Shown here: positions 1 to 8,527 of the stretch, in pieces
How the letters are laid out: each line of letters begins with the position of its first letter
How positions within the stretch are numbered: position 1 is the stretch's first letter
Assembly (NCBI RefSeq): GCF_001990485.1
Contig: NZ_LBFC01000002.1
Span: 1 to 61,630 of the forward strand
Reading direction: 5' to 3'
DNA: 61,630 nucleotides
Source: Thermosipho affectus
GTDB taxonomy: Bacteria; Thermotogota; Thermotogae; Thermotogales; Fervidobacteriaceae
Translations under genes and position numbers: made by a program
Notes under the pieces: generated by a model
What the model saw: the letters and a program-made list of their open reading frames with translations, nothing else
Told to the model about the DNA's origin: nothing
Database searches by the model: none

Positions 1-370
1 ACTCACCTGTCTCATCAAGTACTTCACCTGTTTCTAATACGATAAATGTCTGGATAACCCCCTCTTTTTTTAACGCATTTCTTGCATTTCTAATTCCCCA
101 TGCAAGTTGTTTTTTTCCTAAATCACTTGTCGCATTCATCAAATATGGGGTAAGTGACCCCCCTGTTGCATACTTGTAAATTGGATCGATAATGTTTTCT
201 AGTTCTGCATGTACGTCTTTGGAGATCGAGGTAAGGATGAGTTCGTTTATAGTACTTGCGCTTTTTGAAACGTTTTTGAAGGCAAGATATGATGAAATTG
301 AAACACTTGTTACCGTAGCAATTATTGCTACCAATACTAAGGATAGTATGAGTTTAAATTGTAGTTTCAT
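1..370 (-). CDS. Methyl-accepting chemotaxis protein, N-terminal part (cut by window edge)
   Basis: Reading on the minus strand from the ATG at 370, about 123 residues are visible before the window ends; the signalling domain lies outside. The start MKLQFKLILSLVLVAIIATV is a short cytoplasmic stretch followed by a membrane anchor. An extracytoplasmic helical sensor region (about residues 35-123) follows, resembling dCache-type receptors. The ATG overlaps the hutH stop codon by 4 bases (ATGA), and GGAGGT lies 6 bases upstream, so the gene is translationally coupled to hutH. Without the C-terminal half the chemoreceptor call rests on the N-terminus only; a sensor kinase is an alternative. Confidence 0.6.
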   Translation of the reverse strand, partial: MKLQFKLILSLVLVAIIATVTSVSISSYLAFKNVSKSASTINELILTSISKDVHAELENIIDPIYKYATGGSLTPYLMNATSDLGKKQLAWGIRNARNALKKEGVIQTFIVLETGEVLDETGE

Positions 371-1848
371 TTAACCACCTCCGAAAGTATGTATTCTCTT
401 ACATTTTCAAAATCTTCTCCAAAATATCTATCACCATTCATTTCGATATTAATATTTGAAAGAAAATCTTCAATCATTTTAGAGGACTTTAATGGACGCC
501 TAAATTCCAAAGCAACCCTAACTAACATTGTCTCAATTGATATTAAATCTACTACATTTGTATAAATTTTTCTTAACTTCCTTGCAGAAGTTGCTCCCAT
601 ACTTACATGATCTTCTTGGTATGCAGATGTTGGAATCGTATCACATGATGCAGGATGAGATAAAACTTTATTTTCATTACATATTGCAGCAGCCGCATAT
701 TGCCAAATCATATAACCAGAGTTAAGTCCCTCTTTTCCAGATGCAAGAAATGCAGGTAATCCCCTATTAACTAGTGGGTTTACCAATCTATCAATTCTTC
801 TTTCGATCATATTACCTAAATCAGTTAACGCTATAGATAAATAATCACAAACTAATGCAACTGGTTCACCATGGAAATTTCCACCACTAATTATTTCCTC
901 ATCAAATATTAACGGATTATCCGTTGCCGCATTAATTTCATTTTCAGCAACTTTTTTGGCAAATTCAAGAGTATCATACACTGCACCATAAACCTGAGGA
1001 ATAGCTCTAAGTGTGTATGCATCTTGGACATTAGAACATTTGATGTGTGATTCTCTTAATTTACTCTTATTAAGATATTTTCTCAGTAATTCGGCAATAT
1101 AAATTTGGCCTTTATGATTTCTTACTCTTTGCAATCTATCATCAAATGCGACTGGTGTCCCAAGTAAAACATCTGTTGATGCTGCTGCAATTAAAGTTGC
1201 AATTTCTATTAATCTAAACATATCTCTGACAACAAGTGAAAGTATCGCTGTCATAAATTGCGTGCCATTTAATAAACTTAAGCCTTCTTTTTCTTTTAAA
1301 GTCAATGGTGTTATATTTTTTTCTTTCAATATTTCTCTTGTTTCAACTTTCTTGCCATTCTTTAAAACATATCCTTCACCAATTAGTGCCATTGAAATAT
1401 GTGATAATGGTGCCAAATCACCACTTGCACCAACACTCCCCTTCTCCGGCACATATGGTACAACATCTTTATTCAAAAACTCTACTAATTTTTCTATTAC
1501 CGACACTCTTACCCCTGAAAAACCTTTTGCTAATGAATTAGCCCTCAACAACATCATCGCACGAACGATATCATAGTTCAGTGGCTCACCGATACCTGCT
1601 GAATGAGATAACACAATATTTTTTTGTAAATCCTCTAATTCTTCTTTTGAAATTCTTACATTAACCAATGCACCAAAACCTGTATTCACACCGTAAACTG
1701 GTTTGTTTTTTTCTAAAATTTCTTCAACTTTTTTTCTAGAAAGTTCAACATTTTTTTTGGCCTTATCATCAAGCAAAACTTGTTCATATTTTCTCGATAC
1801 TTTATGAACATCCTCAACGGTTAAGCTATTTCCGTTAATATATATCAA
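367..1848 (-). CDS. hutH: Histidine ammonia-lyase
   Basis: This enzyme removes ammonia from L-histidine to give urocanate, the first step of histidine degradation. It has 493 residues, a normal length. The motif GSVGASGDLAPLSH carries the Ala-Ser-Gly triad (residues 141-143) that self-cyclises to the MIO cofactor. YGVNTGFG (52-59) and SCDTIPTSAYQEDHVS near the C-terminus are also typical. The start is TTG at 1848 with GGGGGG 7 bases upstream. No other hut genes are adjacent: upstream lies a cobalamin adenosyltransferase and downstream a chemoreceptor. It could therefore act in amino-acid scavenging, but that is inference. The family also includes Phe/Tyr ammonia-lyases and aminomutases; the His assignment is by overall similarity. 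Confidence 0.92.
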   Translation of the reverse strand: MIYINGNSLTVEDVHKVSRKYEQVLLDDKAKKNVELSRKKVEEILEKNKPVYGVNTGFGALVNVRISKEELEDLQKNIVLSHSAGIGEPLNYDIVRAMMLLRANSLAKGFSGVRVSVIEKLVEFLNKDVVPYVPEKGSVGASGDLAPLSHISMALIGEGYVLKNGKKVETREILKEKNITPLTLKEKEGLSLLNGTQFMTAILSLVVRDMFRLIEIATLIAAASTDVLLGTPVAFDDRLQRVRNHKGQIYIAELLRKYLNKSKLRESHIKCSNVQDAYTLRAIPQVYGAVYDTLEFAKKVAENEINAATDNPLIFDEEIISGGNFHGEPVALVCDYLSIALTDLGNMIERRIDRLVNPLVNRGLPAFLASGKEGLNSGYMIWQYAAAAICNENKVLSHPASCDTIPTSAYQEDHVSMGATSARKLRKIYTNVVDLISIETMLVRVALEFRRPLKSSKMIEDFLSNINIEMNGDRYFGEDFENVREYILSEVVK

Positions 1849-1864
1849 AAAAATCCCCCCTCTA

Positions 1865-1891
1865 ATATTATCTATGACAAATATATCACAA
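1865..1891 (-). promoter_or_regulatory. Candidate promoter for hutH
   Basis: On the minus strand, TTGTGA (1886-1891) and TAATAT (1865-1870) are separated by 15 bases, just upstream of the hutH start. The spacer is short, so this is only a candidate. Confidence 0.3.
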
Positions 1892-1926
1892 TAAAAATTT
1901 TAATCAAATACCAATTCTTATCTTTT

Positions 1927-2448
1927 TTATAAATCAGATACAGATATCTTATTTATTTCATCATTTTCTAAATATCTTGCAATAACATAAAGTAAATCTG
2001 AAATCCTATTAATATACGCCAATAACTGTAATCTTACATTTTCGACTTTTGACAGTCTAACAATGTATCTTTCGCCTCTTCTTGCAATTGTTCTACAAAC
2101 ATCAAGTAATGCACTTTCCTTTTTAGCACCCGGTATTACAAAAGAGCTTATATTTAATTTCTTTTCGTAATTTTCTACATATTTTGTTACTCTATCAACA
2201 TCTCTTTTGTCAATAAGCTCAATAAATTTTTCACCTTTTGCTAATTCAGTAGCTATTCTAAACAAATCCTTTTGAATTTCTTCAATTATAGTTTTTTCAT
2301 TCACATCCAAACCAATTTTTGCCAATCCAAGAAATGATACCAGCTCATCTATCGTTCCATATGCTTCTACTCTGATATTATCTTTGTCTACTCTCTCACC
2401 ATTTGCCAAAAATGTCTTTCCATCATCACCCATTTTTGTACTTATCAT
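1927..2448 (-). CDS. PduO-type cob(I)alamin adenosyltransferase
   Basis: This is an ATP:cob(I)alamin adenosyltransferase, which attaches the adenosyl group of ATP to reduced corrinoid to make adenosylcobalamin. It has 173 residues and is predicted to be cytosolic. The N-terminal TKMGDDGKTFL is the ATP-binding motif of the PduO family. The central VIPGAKKESALLDVCRTIARRGERY segment, with its double-Arg helix, forms the second conserved motif. The ATG at 2448 shares one base with the TAA of the upstream gene (TAATG), with AGGAGGGG ahead of it. It is the third-last visible gene of the minus-strand run, before hutH. Confidence 0.88.
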   Translation of the reverse strand: MISTKMGDDGKTFLANGERVDKDNIRVEAYGTIDELVSFLGLAKIGLDVNEKTIIEEIQKDLFRIATELAKGEKFIELIDKRDVDRVTKYVENYEKKLNISSFVIPGAKKESALLDVCRTIARRGERYIVRLSKVENVRLQLLAYINRISDLLYVIARYLENDEINKISVSDL

Positions 2449-3191
2449 TATTTATCCCCTCCTAAAATTACTCTTTTAAAAAATTCTAATTCTTTGATAA
2501 TAATATCTATATTTACATCCTGCATTAAAAATGATTTTAAAATAGATAAAGGTATTAATTCCAAAACATTATTTACATTCTTTAAACTATTAAAAAAACA
2601 CTTTTTTTGTATATCAATACTAATATTCATATTTAATTTCTCCACTTCATTCCAAAAACTCTGAAAAAGAGCATAATCACTCTTAAATTTTACCTTATAA
2701 ATTAAAGTATTATCTGAGTTAATTATGTAGCCTAACTTTTCTACAATTCTCAACAATCTAGAAAAAATTATTAAATCAAGGTATTTCTCCGCATTCTTTA
2801 CAGAAAATACGTTAGGATGCTCTATTAAAAAATCCATATTTAAATTTATAATAATTTCATTTTTTTCAAAAGAATTTTCTATTTTTAATACCTCTCTTTC
2901 ACAGTTTACTTTCTTTTTAAATAATTCTTTTGAAACGAAATTTCTAATCTTAAATAATTCAAAATTTTCATCATTAAATTCAATGAAAATATCGATATTT
3001 GAATCTTTTTCCTTACATTTATATATATTAAAATTTATATCATTAAACTCTTCACTGCCAATATAAATACACTCACTTAAATTCCAGTCAAAATAGCTGT
3101 TACAAACAATATATCGTTTTTCAACTATAATTGGTACTAGATAATCAAACACTTCCTTTATCGAAAAGAAAGAATCAATGTATAAAATCAC
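2448..3191 (-). CDS. Hypothetical protein
   Basis: A 247-residue soluble protein not assigned to a family. It begins MILYIDSFFSIKEVFDYLVP and is rich in Phe, Ile, Asn and Lys. No membrane helix, signal peptide or clear catalytic motif is visible. It starts at GTG (3191) with GGGGGAT ahead of it. It lies 2 bases after the preceding two-helix membrane protein and overlaps the cobalamin adenosyltransferase start by one base. The spacing indicates co-translation with its neighbours but does not reveal function. Confidence 0.6.
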   Translation of the reverse strand: MILYIDSFFSIKEVFDYLVPIIVEKRYIVCNSYFDWNLSECIYIGSEEFNDINFNIYKCKEKDSNIDIFIEFNDENFELFKIRNFVSKELFKKKVNCEREVLKIENSFEKNEIIINLNMDFLIEHPNVFSVKNAEKYLDLIIFSRLLRIVEKLGYIINSDNTLIYKVKFKSDYALFQSFWNEVEKLNMNISIDIQKKCFFNSLKNVNNVLELIPLSILKSFLMQDVNIDIIIKELEFFKRVILGGDK

Positions 3192-3193
3192 AC

Positions 3194-3928
3194 CTAATCC
3201 CCCTTAAAAATTTTTTTTAGTTCTTTAATATCATCCTTAAAATCATCTTTGTTTTCGCAATTTTCAATTATATTTTTCAAGATTTTTAATGCTTTAACCG
3301 TCTTTTTTAGCTTTCTTTCAGGTTCCCTTTCAAAACGTTTTAAGTAAAAAAAGAAATAGTAAATAATAAACAAAGAAACTGGGACAAATACAAAATACAA
3401 CATTATATGATGTGCTGGATAAGCAGAATAAACCAAAAAATTCAAGTCTTTTTTTTCAACTATTTTAAATAAAACTTTTTTCCCGTTATAATAAGTAATA
3501 TTACCTTTAACATCAGGAAACATTTCATTAAAACTTACAGAAAAATTGTTACTATTAACTATCTTTTTATCATTAGTAAAAAATACAAAATAAGATGTTA
3601 TTTTAGGAATTGTATAAAAAGCATTATCTTTTACATAAATAAGATTTGAAGTTTCACCAAACTTTACAATTGAAATCCCCTCTGAAAGATTTTCCACTTT
3701 AAAAACCTTCCCCATATAGTATATTTTATTTCTTTCTACTACATAACCTTCTGGTTGTCTGTTTGAAATTATATTTGCAATCAAATTTTCATAATTTTCA
3801 TAATCAAAATCAGCAATTTTTTCATACTCATTTAGTTGAAATTTTGAGTAAGACAAATCCATTTTAAACATTAAATAAGGCAAAACCATAAAAAAAATAA
3901 CAAAAAAAATAACGGGTAACTTCCTCAT
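3194..3928 (-). CDS. Hypothetical membrane protein with two transmembrane helices
   Basis: A 244-residue protein with an N-terminal signal anchor (residues 6-21) and a second hydrophobic helix (about 175-195). Between them is an extracytoplasmic domain of about 150 residues. The C-terminal tail of about 50 residues is strongly charged (KRFEREPERKLKKTVKALK) and probably cytoplasmic and helical. The layout resembles a sensor or anchoring protein, but there is no recognisable signalling domain. It starts at ATG 3928, 4 bases after the acetyltransferase stop, within the minus-strand operon. Confidence 0.6.
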   Translation of the reverse strand: MRKLPVIFFVIFFMVLPYLMFKMDLSYSKFQLNEYEKIADFDYENYENLIANIISNRQPEGYVVERNKIYYMGKVFKVENLSEGISIVKFGETSNLIYVKDNAFYTIPKITSYFVFFTNDKKIVNSNNFSVSFNEMFPDVKGNITYYNGKKVLFKIVEKKDLNFLVYSAYPAHHIMLYFVFVPVSLFIIYYFFFYLKRFEREPERKLKKTVKALKILKNIIENCENKDDFKDDIKELKKIFKGD

Positions 3929-3932
3929 CCTA

Positions 3933-4442
3933 TCATTCCTTTACTTTTGCCATTATTAAAAGATCAACATAATTTCCATCTAAATTCACAGCTTTTTTCT
4001 TTCTACCTTCGATTTTATATCCAAGTTTAATATAAAGATTAATTGCAATTAAATTACTCTCAATTACTTCCAATTGAATTCTTTTTACTCCATTCTTAAA
4101 AACCCACTCTTCTGCAATCTGAATAAGCTTTTTACCAATACCCATTCCTCTAAATTCCCGTAAAACAGATATTCCATATTCAGCAACATGTCTCATACGT
4201 TTTCTTTCATGAATCATTATATCAATTTCACCTATAATTTTGTTTTCTAACTTAGCGATAAAAATCTTTCTTAACTCATTTTCAATGTAGAATTCTACAT
4301 ATTTCTTAAAAGATTTAAAATCCATCAATTCTTCTAGAGAAGTTACTAAAAATTTTGTTTCGCTTAAAACACTTTTTCTAAATTCATATAACTTATTAAT
4401 TTCATTAAAAAAAATTTCCTTAAAAACAAAATCAAAATTCAA
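3933..4442 (-). CDS. GNAT-family N-acetyltransferase
   Basis: A 169-residue Gcn5-related acetyltransferase. The core EYGISVLREFRGMGIGKKL contains the pyrophosphate-binding R-G-x-G-x-G loop for acetyl-CoA. The following LEVIESNLIAINLYIKLGYK is the usual motif B with the Asn and the NLYxKLGY signature. The acceptor substrate cannot be read from sequence; similarity in the C-terminal half is to RimI/ribosomal-type and SpeG-like members. The start is TTG at 4442 with GGAGGAG 8 bases upstream, inside the last codons of the preceding phosphoesterase (11-base overlap). Confidence 0.8.
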   Translation of the reverse strand: MNFDFVFKEIFFNEINKLYEFRKSVLSETKFLVTSLEELMDFKSFKKYVEFYIENELRKIFIAKLENKIIGEIDIMIHERKRMRHVAEYGISVLREFRGMGIGKKLIQIAEEWVFKNGVKRIQLEVIESNLIAINLYIKLGYKIEGRKKKAVNLDGNYVDLLIMAKVKE

Positions 4443-5247
4443 CGTTAAACTCCTCCAATATTTTGTTATTGAGATCTATAACCTTTATATTTAAATCATC
4501 ATTAAGTTCCAACAAAACGAAATGATATTCTTTATAAAACGATACAAGATATTCATTATCAATCACTTTCCCATAAAGTGATGCACCAGCACCTCCGGTA
4601 ATAATATAATGAGTATTATTAACATAAAAATGTTGATAATTATGCTCATGCCCAGAAATAACAATTTTAATACCTTTATCAGCAACAATTTTATCTAATT
4701 TTGACAAATCCAATCTATCTTTCCAATGTGGTCCAACTGTATAAATTGGATAATGCAAAAAGACTATGCTTCTCTCATTTCCATAATTTTCTAAAAATTC
4801 TAAATAACCTTTCGTATACGGATCCAAAAAAATAAGTCTATATTTCTTAAAATCTGCATAATAATTGTACAATCCAAAATACTTTTTATAATAAACATCA
4901 GGATTCTCGTGATTGCCTTTTACTAATTGGAAATAAGAATTTTTTCTCAAGTTTTTTGTTATTTTAAAAAAAGTATTCCACTCCTCTTTCCTATCTCCTC
5001 TATTTACCATATCCCCCAAATGAACTACGACAGTTGGATTATAAGAAGAAATCAACTCTACAATTTTTATATGAACTTTATTTCCAAAACGTGAATCACC
5101 GTATACAGCTACCAAATTTGTTGTGTTAGGAAAAAACTCTCCATCACACAACTTACACATATCATTTTCTTCATACAAATAATAAAAAACATTAGAGAAT
5201 AAAAACATTGGAACAAAAATAAATAAAAATACCATCTTCTTTAACAT
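4432..5247 (-). CDS. Secreted calcineurin-like metallophosphoesterase
   Basis: A 271-residue phosphoesterase with an N-terminal signal peptide or anchor (MLKKMVFLFIFVPMFLFSN). The dimetal motifs are in order: GDSRFG (in place of the usual D-x-H), VHLGDMVNRGD (GD block), VKGNHEN (GNH block), FLHYP and SGHEHNYQH (GHxH block). This is the layout of purple-acid-phosphatase-like enzymes, probably acting outside the cytoplasm on phosphate esters. The first block lacks the usual second His (DSR instead of DxH), which is common in the PAP subgroup. It is translationally linked to genes on both sides. Confidence 0.82.
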   Translation of the reverse strand: MLKKMVFLFIFVPMFLFSNVFYYLYEENDMCKLCDGEFFPNTTNLVAVYGDSRFGNKVHIKIVELISSYNPTVVVHLGDMVNRGDRKEEWNTFFKITKNLRKNSYFQLVKGNHENPDVYYKKYFGLYNYYADFKKYRLIFLDPYTKGYLEFLENYGNERSIVFLHYPIYTVGPHWKDRLDLSKLDKIVADKGIKIVISGHEHNYQHFYVNNTHYIITGGAGASLYGKVIDNEYLVSFYKEYHFVLLELNDDLNIKVIDLNNKILEEFNVEF

Positions 5248-5477
5248 TAATCTGCACTTCCAGAATTTTTTCTAATTTCAACAATATCAAAATCTATATC
5301 CATTTTTAAACTATCTAACATTTTTAAAATGTCCTCTTTAAAATAATCGGTTGTAACAATCCTTAAAATTCCACCTTCGTATTTTCTTATATTAACCATA
5401 TTATCTTGCGCTTCTAAAATGTAACTCAAATAATGTACATCATTCTTATCAATATTCAATAAAATATCAATCTCCAT
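5247..5477 (-). CDS. Small DUF4911-like protein
   Basis: A 76-residue soluble protein, MEIDILLNIDKNDVHYLSYI... It has an alternating beta/alpha pattern and a short ACT-like or ferredoxin-like size. Tight linkage behind a DtxR-type regulator and the general shape recall DUF4911 proteins of Thermotogae; that family name is from memory and not certain. It starts at ATG 5477 with AAGGAGG upstream, overlapping the regulator stop by 11 bases. Function is unknown. Confidence 0.6.
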   Translation of the reverse strand: MEIDILLNIDKNDVHYLSYILEAQDNMVNIRKYEGGILRIVTTDYFKEDILKMLDSLKMDIDFDIVEIRKNSGSAD

Positions 5478-5964
5478 ATTTATCCTCCTTTTTAGTCATA
5501 AATGGACATTTACTTATTATCTTATTATTCTTTAAAAACTCATCAAAATGCTTTAAAAACAATGGCTTTTCCTGCGGGCACTCATTCATAAACTTTGCAA
5601 ATAAAACAAACTTTTCAGCGACTTCATCCCCCAAATCAAAATATATCTTAAAACATGCTTCTTGTGCTTTTAAAGGTTCTATTTTCAAGAATTCTATCAA
5701 AAATCTTCTAAATGCTTGAATGTTTTTATTTTCCTTCAAAGCTATGTTTTTGCCTTCCTCAGTTAAAGTTATAGCTCCTCTTTTTTCATAATAAATCAAA
5801 CCTTTTTTTGCCAATGAATTTAAAGTCTGCTTCGCAGAAGGCATTTTAACTCCTGCATAATCCGATACTTTCTTTAATCTTGTCCAGCCCATTGAGTTTA
5901 AAGTAAGATATACAATCAAAAGATATTTTCTTTCTGCTTTAGTTAAATTACGGTGACTTGACAA
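5467..5964 (-). CDS. DtxR/MntR-like metal-dependent transcriptional regulator
   Basis: A 165-residue regulator. The first 70 residues form a winged helix-turn-helix: SDYAGVKMPSAKQTLNSLAKKGLIYYEKRGAITLTEEGK, with the typical DtxR recognition helix and wing. The remainder (about 75-140) is a helical dimerisation and metal-binding region with Cys, His and Glu candidates (EACFKIYFDLGDEVAEKF, NECPQEKP). It should sense Fe2+ or Mn2+ and repress uptake genes. The start is TTG at 5964 with GGAGGG 7 bases upstream. It leads the small operon running to the chemoreceptor; whether it controls those genes is inference. Confidence 0.8.
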   Translation of the reverse strand: MSSHRNLTKAERKYLLIVYLTLNSMGWTRLKKVSDYAGVKMPSAKQTLNSLAKKGLIYYEKRGAITLTEEGKNIALKENKNIQAFRRFLIEFLKIEPLKAQEACFKIYFDLGDEVAEKFVLFAKFMNECPQEKPLFLKHFDEFLKNNKIISKCPFMTKKEDKYGD

Positions 5965-6008
5965 AAAAATCCCTCCACATAAGTTTATTCTAATTGTATT
6001 TTAACACA

Positions 6009-7040
6009 TCATTCCAATTCAAGATACTTTTGAAGAAGTTTAAGTGTTGCTTCAATTGCATCGACATGAGTTCTTTCATAGCCATGTGACGCATAAATCC
6101 CAGGACCAATTAATCCATGTTTTACGTTATATCCCGCACGCACTGCAGCACTTGCATCAGAACTATAATACGGATATATATCAACAGTAAAATTTACCTT
6201 TGATAGTTCAGCAGCTCTTATCAATTTACCAACTACATCATAATCATATGGTCCACTTGAATCTTTGGCACAAACTGAAACTGAATAGACATCTGAATCT
6301 AAATCATCTCCCACTGCTCCCATATCTACAGCAATAACTTCTGTTACGTCATCTGGAATTCCAGAAGATGCTCCATGACCAACTTCCTCATAACTTGTAA
6401 ACATAATATAGATCTTTCTTTTTGGTTCTATAGTAAAATCTCTTATTACCTTTGCCAAAGTTAGCAAAATACCTGCTCCTGCTTTATCATCTAAAAATCT
6501 ACTTTTTAAAAATCCAGTTCTTGTTAAAACAGTTCTTGGCTCAAATGCTATATAATCACCTGGCCTTATTCCAAGGTTTTCCACATCTTCCTTGCTATAA
6601 ACTTTCTGATCTAAAACAACTTCCACGTTATTTTCATTTCTTTCAATAGTTCCAGTATCATTATAAACGTGGACTGAAGGATGTATGTTATAAATTGTAC
6701 CAGTATATGCTTTGTTATCTCTTGTGAAAACTATACAATTTTCATTTTCAATATGCGAAAAAGGATACCCACCAATTCTTGTTAACTTTAATCTACCATT
6801 TGGTTTTATTGATCTAACCATAGCACCAAGTGTATCAACGTGCGCCATAAGTAATATTGCATTGCTATCCCCATGACCTAAATCTACAATTAAGCTTTTT
6901 TTATTAGTATATTCATATCTAAAACCTAATTTTCTAACTTCATTAATCAAATAATTCATTATCCTATTTGTAAAACCAGTAGGACTTGGAATCTCACACA
7001 AATCAATAATTTTACCGATTGCTTCTTGAACGTACGACAT
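6009..7040 (-). CDS. M42-family metallo-aminopeptidase
   Basis: A 343-residue cytosolic dizinc aminopeptidase of the TET/glutamyl aminopeptidase family (older annotations call relatives 'endoglucanase'). Metal and catalytic residues are visible: AHVDTLG (His67, Asp69), RFLDDKAGAG (Asp184), YEEVGHG (Glu218/Glu219), VIAVDMGAVGDD (Asp239) and HGYERTH (His319/His325). The family assembles into dodecamers that trim peptides, which suits a peptide-fermenting thermophile. It starts at ATG 7040 with GGAGGGATATAA upstream, directly after the MbhD-like fusion gene (stop at 7041). Confidence 0.9.
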   Translation of the reverse strand: MSYVQEAIGKIIDLCEIPSPTGFTNRIMNYLINEVRKLGFRYEYTNKKSLIVDLGHGDSNAILLMAHVDTLGAMVRSIKPNGRLKLTRIGGYPFSHIENENCIVFTRDNKAYTGTIYNIHPSVHVYNDTGTIERNENNVEVVLDQKVYSKEDVENLGIRPGDYIAFEPRTVLTRTGFLKSRFLDDKAGAGILLTLAKVIRDFTIEPKRKIYIMFTSYEEVGHGASSGIPDDVTEVIAVDMGAVGDDLDSDVYSVSVCAKDSSGPYDYDVVGKLIRAAELSKVNFTVDIYPYYSSDASAAVRAGYNVKHGLIGPGIYASHGYERTHVDAIEATLKLLQKYLELE

Positions 7041-7688
7041 TTATATCCCTCCCAATTTATAATTTTTCAAAATTTTCTTCAAATAATCTTGCGTATAAAA
7101 AGAACTAAATTCCATAAATTCAATAGAATTTTTATCGGAAAAAGTTAGGTAAAAAACCTTATTTGAAATTTTTTTTATCTCACTTAAACTATTTAAATTA
7201 ATTAATTCAAAATAACTCAATTCTTTGTTATTAACCATATAATAAGGCACATCTAAAATTTTAAAATCACCTTTGAATGTTATACCTAAATCCACTTCGC
7301 CTTTCTCAATTAACTTCATACATTCCCCAATTGTTAAAACTTCAACGTATTCAATCTTATGATTATACTCTTTTGAAAAATCTTCTAAAATTTTTGGAAT
7401 AATTCCCGCAAAAGTATCTTGATATTTTTGACAAATAACTGGGATCCTTACAACAGCCACCTTCAATTTTGAATGAATTTTAAAAGAGAGTAAGTAAACA
7501 AATGTAGTCAACAAAGCTCCAAGCATTGCTTCGGTAATTGCCACATCTGGTGCTAAATATACAACGTAAATTGCAACCATCAAAACACTCAGTACCGTTC
7601 TATATAAAAAAGAATTAAATACTTTTTTAGAAAAAAACACAAAAATAGTTACCAAAACCGCAAAAAAAGATAAAACATACTGCATCAT
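7041..7688 (-). CDS. MbhD/DUF4040-like membrane subunit fused to a solute-binding-like domain
   Basis: A 215-residue two-part protein. Residues 1-75 contain three hydrophobic helices including APDVAITEAMLGALLTTFVY, the signature of MbhD/DUF4040 subunits of Mrp antiporters and Mrp-linked membrane complexes. Residues about 77-215 resemble a short periplasmic-binding-protein fold (KVAVVRIPVICQKYQDTF..., IEKGEVDLGITFKG) with no signal peptide of its own, so it would be tethered by the membrane part. The gene overlaps the MnhG-like stop (TAATG). The second domain is an unusual addition and could sense or bind a ligand; that is inference. Confidence 0.65.
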   Translation of the reverse strand: MMQYVLSFFAVLVTIFVFFSKKVFNSFLYRTVLSVLMVAIYVVYLAPDVAITEAMLGALLTTFVYLLSFKIHSKLKVAVVRIPVICQKYQDTFAGIIPKILEDFSKEYNHKIEYVEVLTIGECMKLIEKGEVDLGITFKGDFKILDVPYYMVNNKELSYFELINLNSLSEIKKISNKVFYLTFSDKNSIEFMEFSSFYTQDYLKKILKNYKLGGI

Positions 7689-7942
7689 TATCTTTTATCC
7701 TTTCTAACAAAAGAAATTGAAATAAAATAAGTTACTGCAGGCATTCCTATTAACATAATTAAAAGTGCAACTAAAATCTTTTCAATTTGAAAACCGCGTA
7801 TTAATAAACCTATTAATATCAAAATCCCTCCACCAGTATCTCCCGCGCTCAAATAGTGTAGTTTTTTAAACATGTTTTTATTAAACAACGCAAAAATATT
7901 CCCAATTAACATCAAAAAAGCACCAAAAATTATTATCATCAA
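7688..7942 (-). CDS. MnhG/MbhC-like Mrp antiporter small subunit
   Basis: An 84-residue protein with three membrane helices. GAFLMLIGNIFALFNKNMFKKLHYLSAGDTGGGILILIGLLI matches the MnhG/PhaG family (G-x-x-x-L....D..kRLHaas..dt.G). In Mrp-type Na+/H+ antiporters and membrane-bound hydrogenases this subunit forms part of the sodium-translocating module. It overlaps the MnhF-like gene by 4 bases (ATGA). Confidence 0.75.
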   Translation of the reverse strand: MMIIIFGAFLMLIGNIFALFNKNMFKKLHYLSAGDTGGGILILIGLLIRGFQIEKILVALLIMLIGMPAVTYFISISFVRKDKR

Positions 7943-8181
7943 TCACTCCTTGAAAGAAATGAAGTAATAGCAAATGCTCCACCTATTGAAATCAAAACAT
8001 AAAAAATTGCAACATCTACTATTATTGGCAAATCACTATAATATGAATATACCAACAACAAAATTGATATCTTAGTAGAAATAGAAAGAAGAGGAATCAA
8101 TTTTTCATAAACATTCTTAAAATATCCAATCCCAATTATCGAAATAAATAATGAAATCAATATTAACAATATTGCTACCAT
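7939..8181 (-). CDS. MnhF/MbhB-like Mrp antiporter small subunit
   Basis: An 80-residue protein with three membrane helices; the D-L-P-I-I-V-D-V-A-I-F-Y segment corresponds to the conserved D..aiall.al...g family pattern of MnhF. The ATG at 8181 is preferred because AGGTGATTGAG lies directly upstream; a GTG at 8190 sits within that ribosome site. The gene follows the MnhE-like stop (8183) by one base. Confidence 0.72.
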   Translation of the reverse strand: MVAILLILISLFISIIGIGYFKNVYEKLIPLLSISTKISILLLVYSYYSDLPIIVDVAIFYVLISIGGAFAITSFLSRSD

Positions 8182-8182
8182 C

Positions 8183-8527
8183 TCAATCACCTAATTTATG
8201 AATATAAAGGAATCTGTCATCGTGATCAAAAGCTATTGTCTTTGGTGTTAATGTTATATACAATATCTTTATTAACATCTCAAAATCATCTTTATATTCC
8301 TCAAATTCGATTTTTTCATTTTTAATAAAGAAAACCAAAATTGATTCATACAAAGTTTTGGGAATATACTTTAAAAGTAAAAACACCAATTTAGAAAAAT
8401 TTAAAACATTTTGTTTGAAAATTTCATATACTATTATTGAAACAAAAAGATTTAGAAAAAAATATTCTTTCCCCGAAAATACACTCAAGAACAAAGTACC
8501 TAAAATAATATTAATTAAATGTACCAT
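8183..8527 (-). CDS. MnhE/MbhA-like Mrp antiporter subunit
   Basis: A 114-residue protein with two N-terminal membrane helices and a cytosolic tail. The tail contains LTPKTIAFDHDDRFLYIHKLGD, the conserved 'TPGT....l.IH.l' element of MnhE/PhaE. Together with the next three genes it forms an E-F-G-D order module, as in Mbh/Mbx complexes, but MnhA/B/C/D-type large subunits are absent nearby. Its ATG lies inside the end of gpsA (13-base overlap). Confidence 0.78.
   Translation of the reverse strand: MVHLINIILGTLFLSVFSGKEYFFLNLFVSIIVYEIFKQNVLNFSKLVFLLLKYIPKTLYESILVFFIKNEKIEFEEYKDDFEMLIKILYITLTPKTIAFDHDDRFLYIHKLGD

Noticed and set aside
192-374. Plus-strand ORF of 60 codons at the window start
   Set aside because: It is antisense to the chemoreceptor N-terminus, which has a proper start, ribosome site and membrane anchor.
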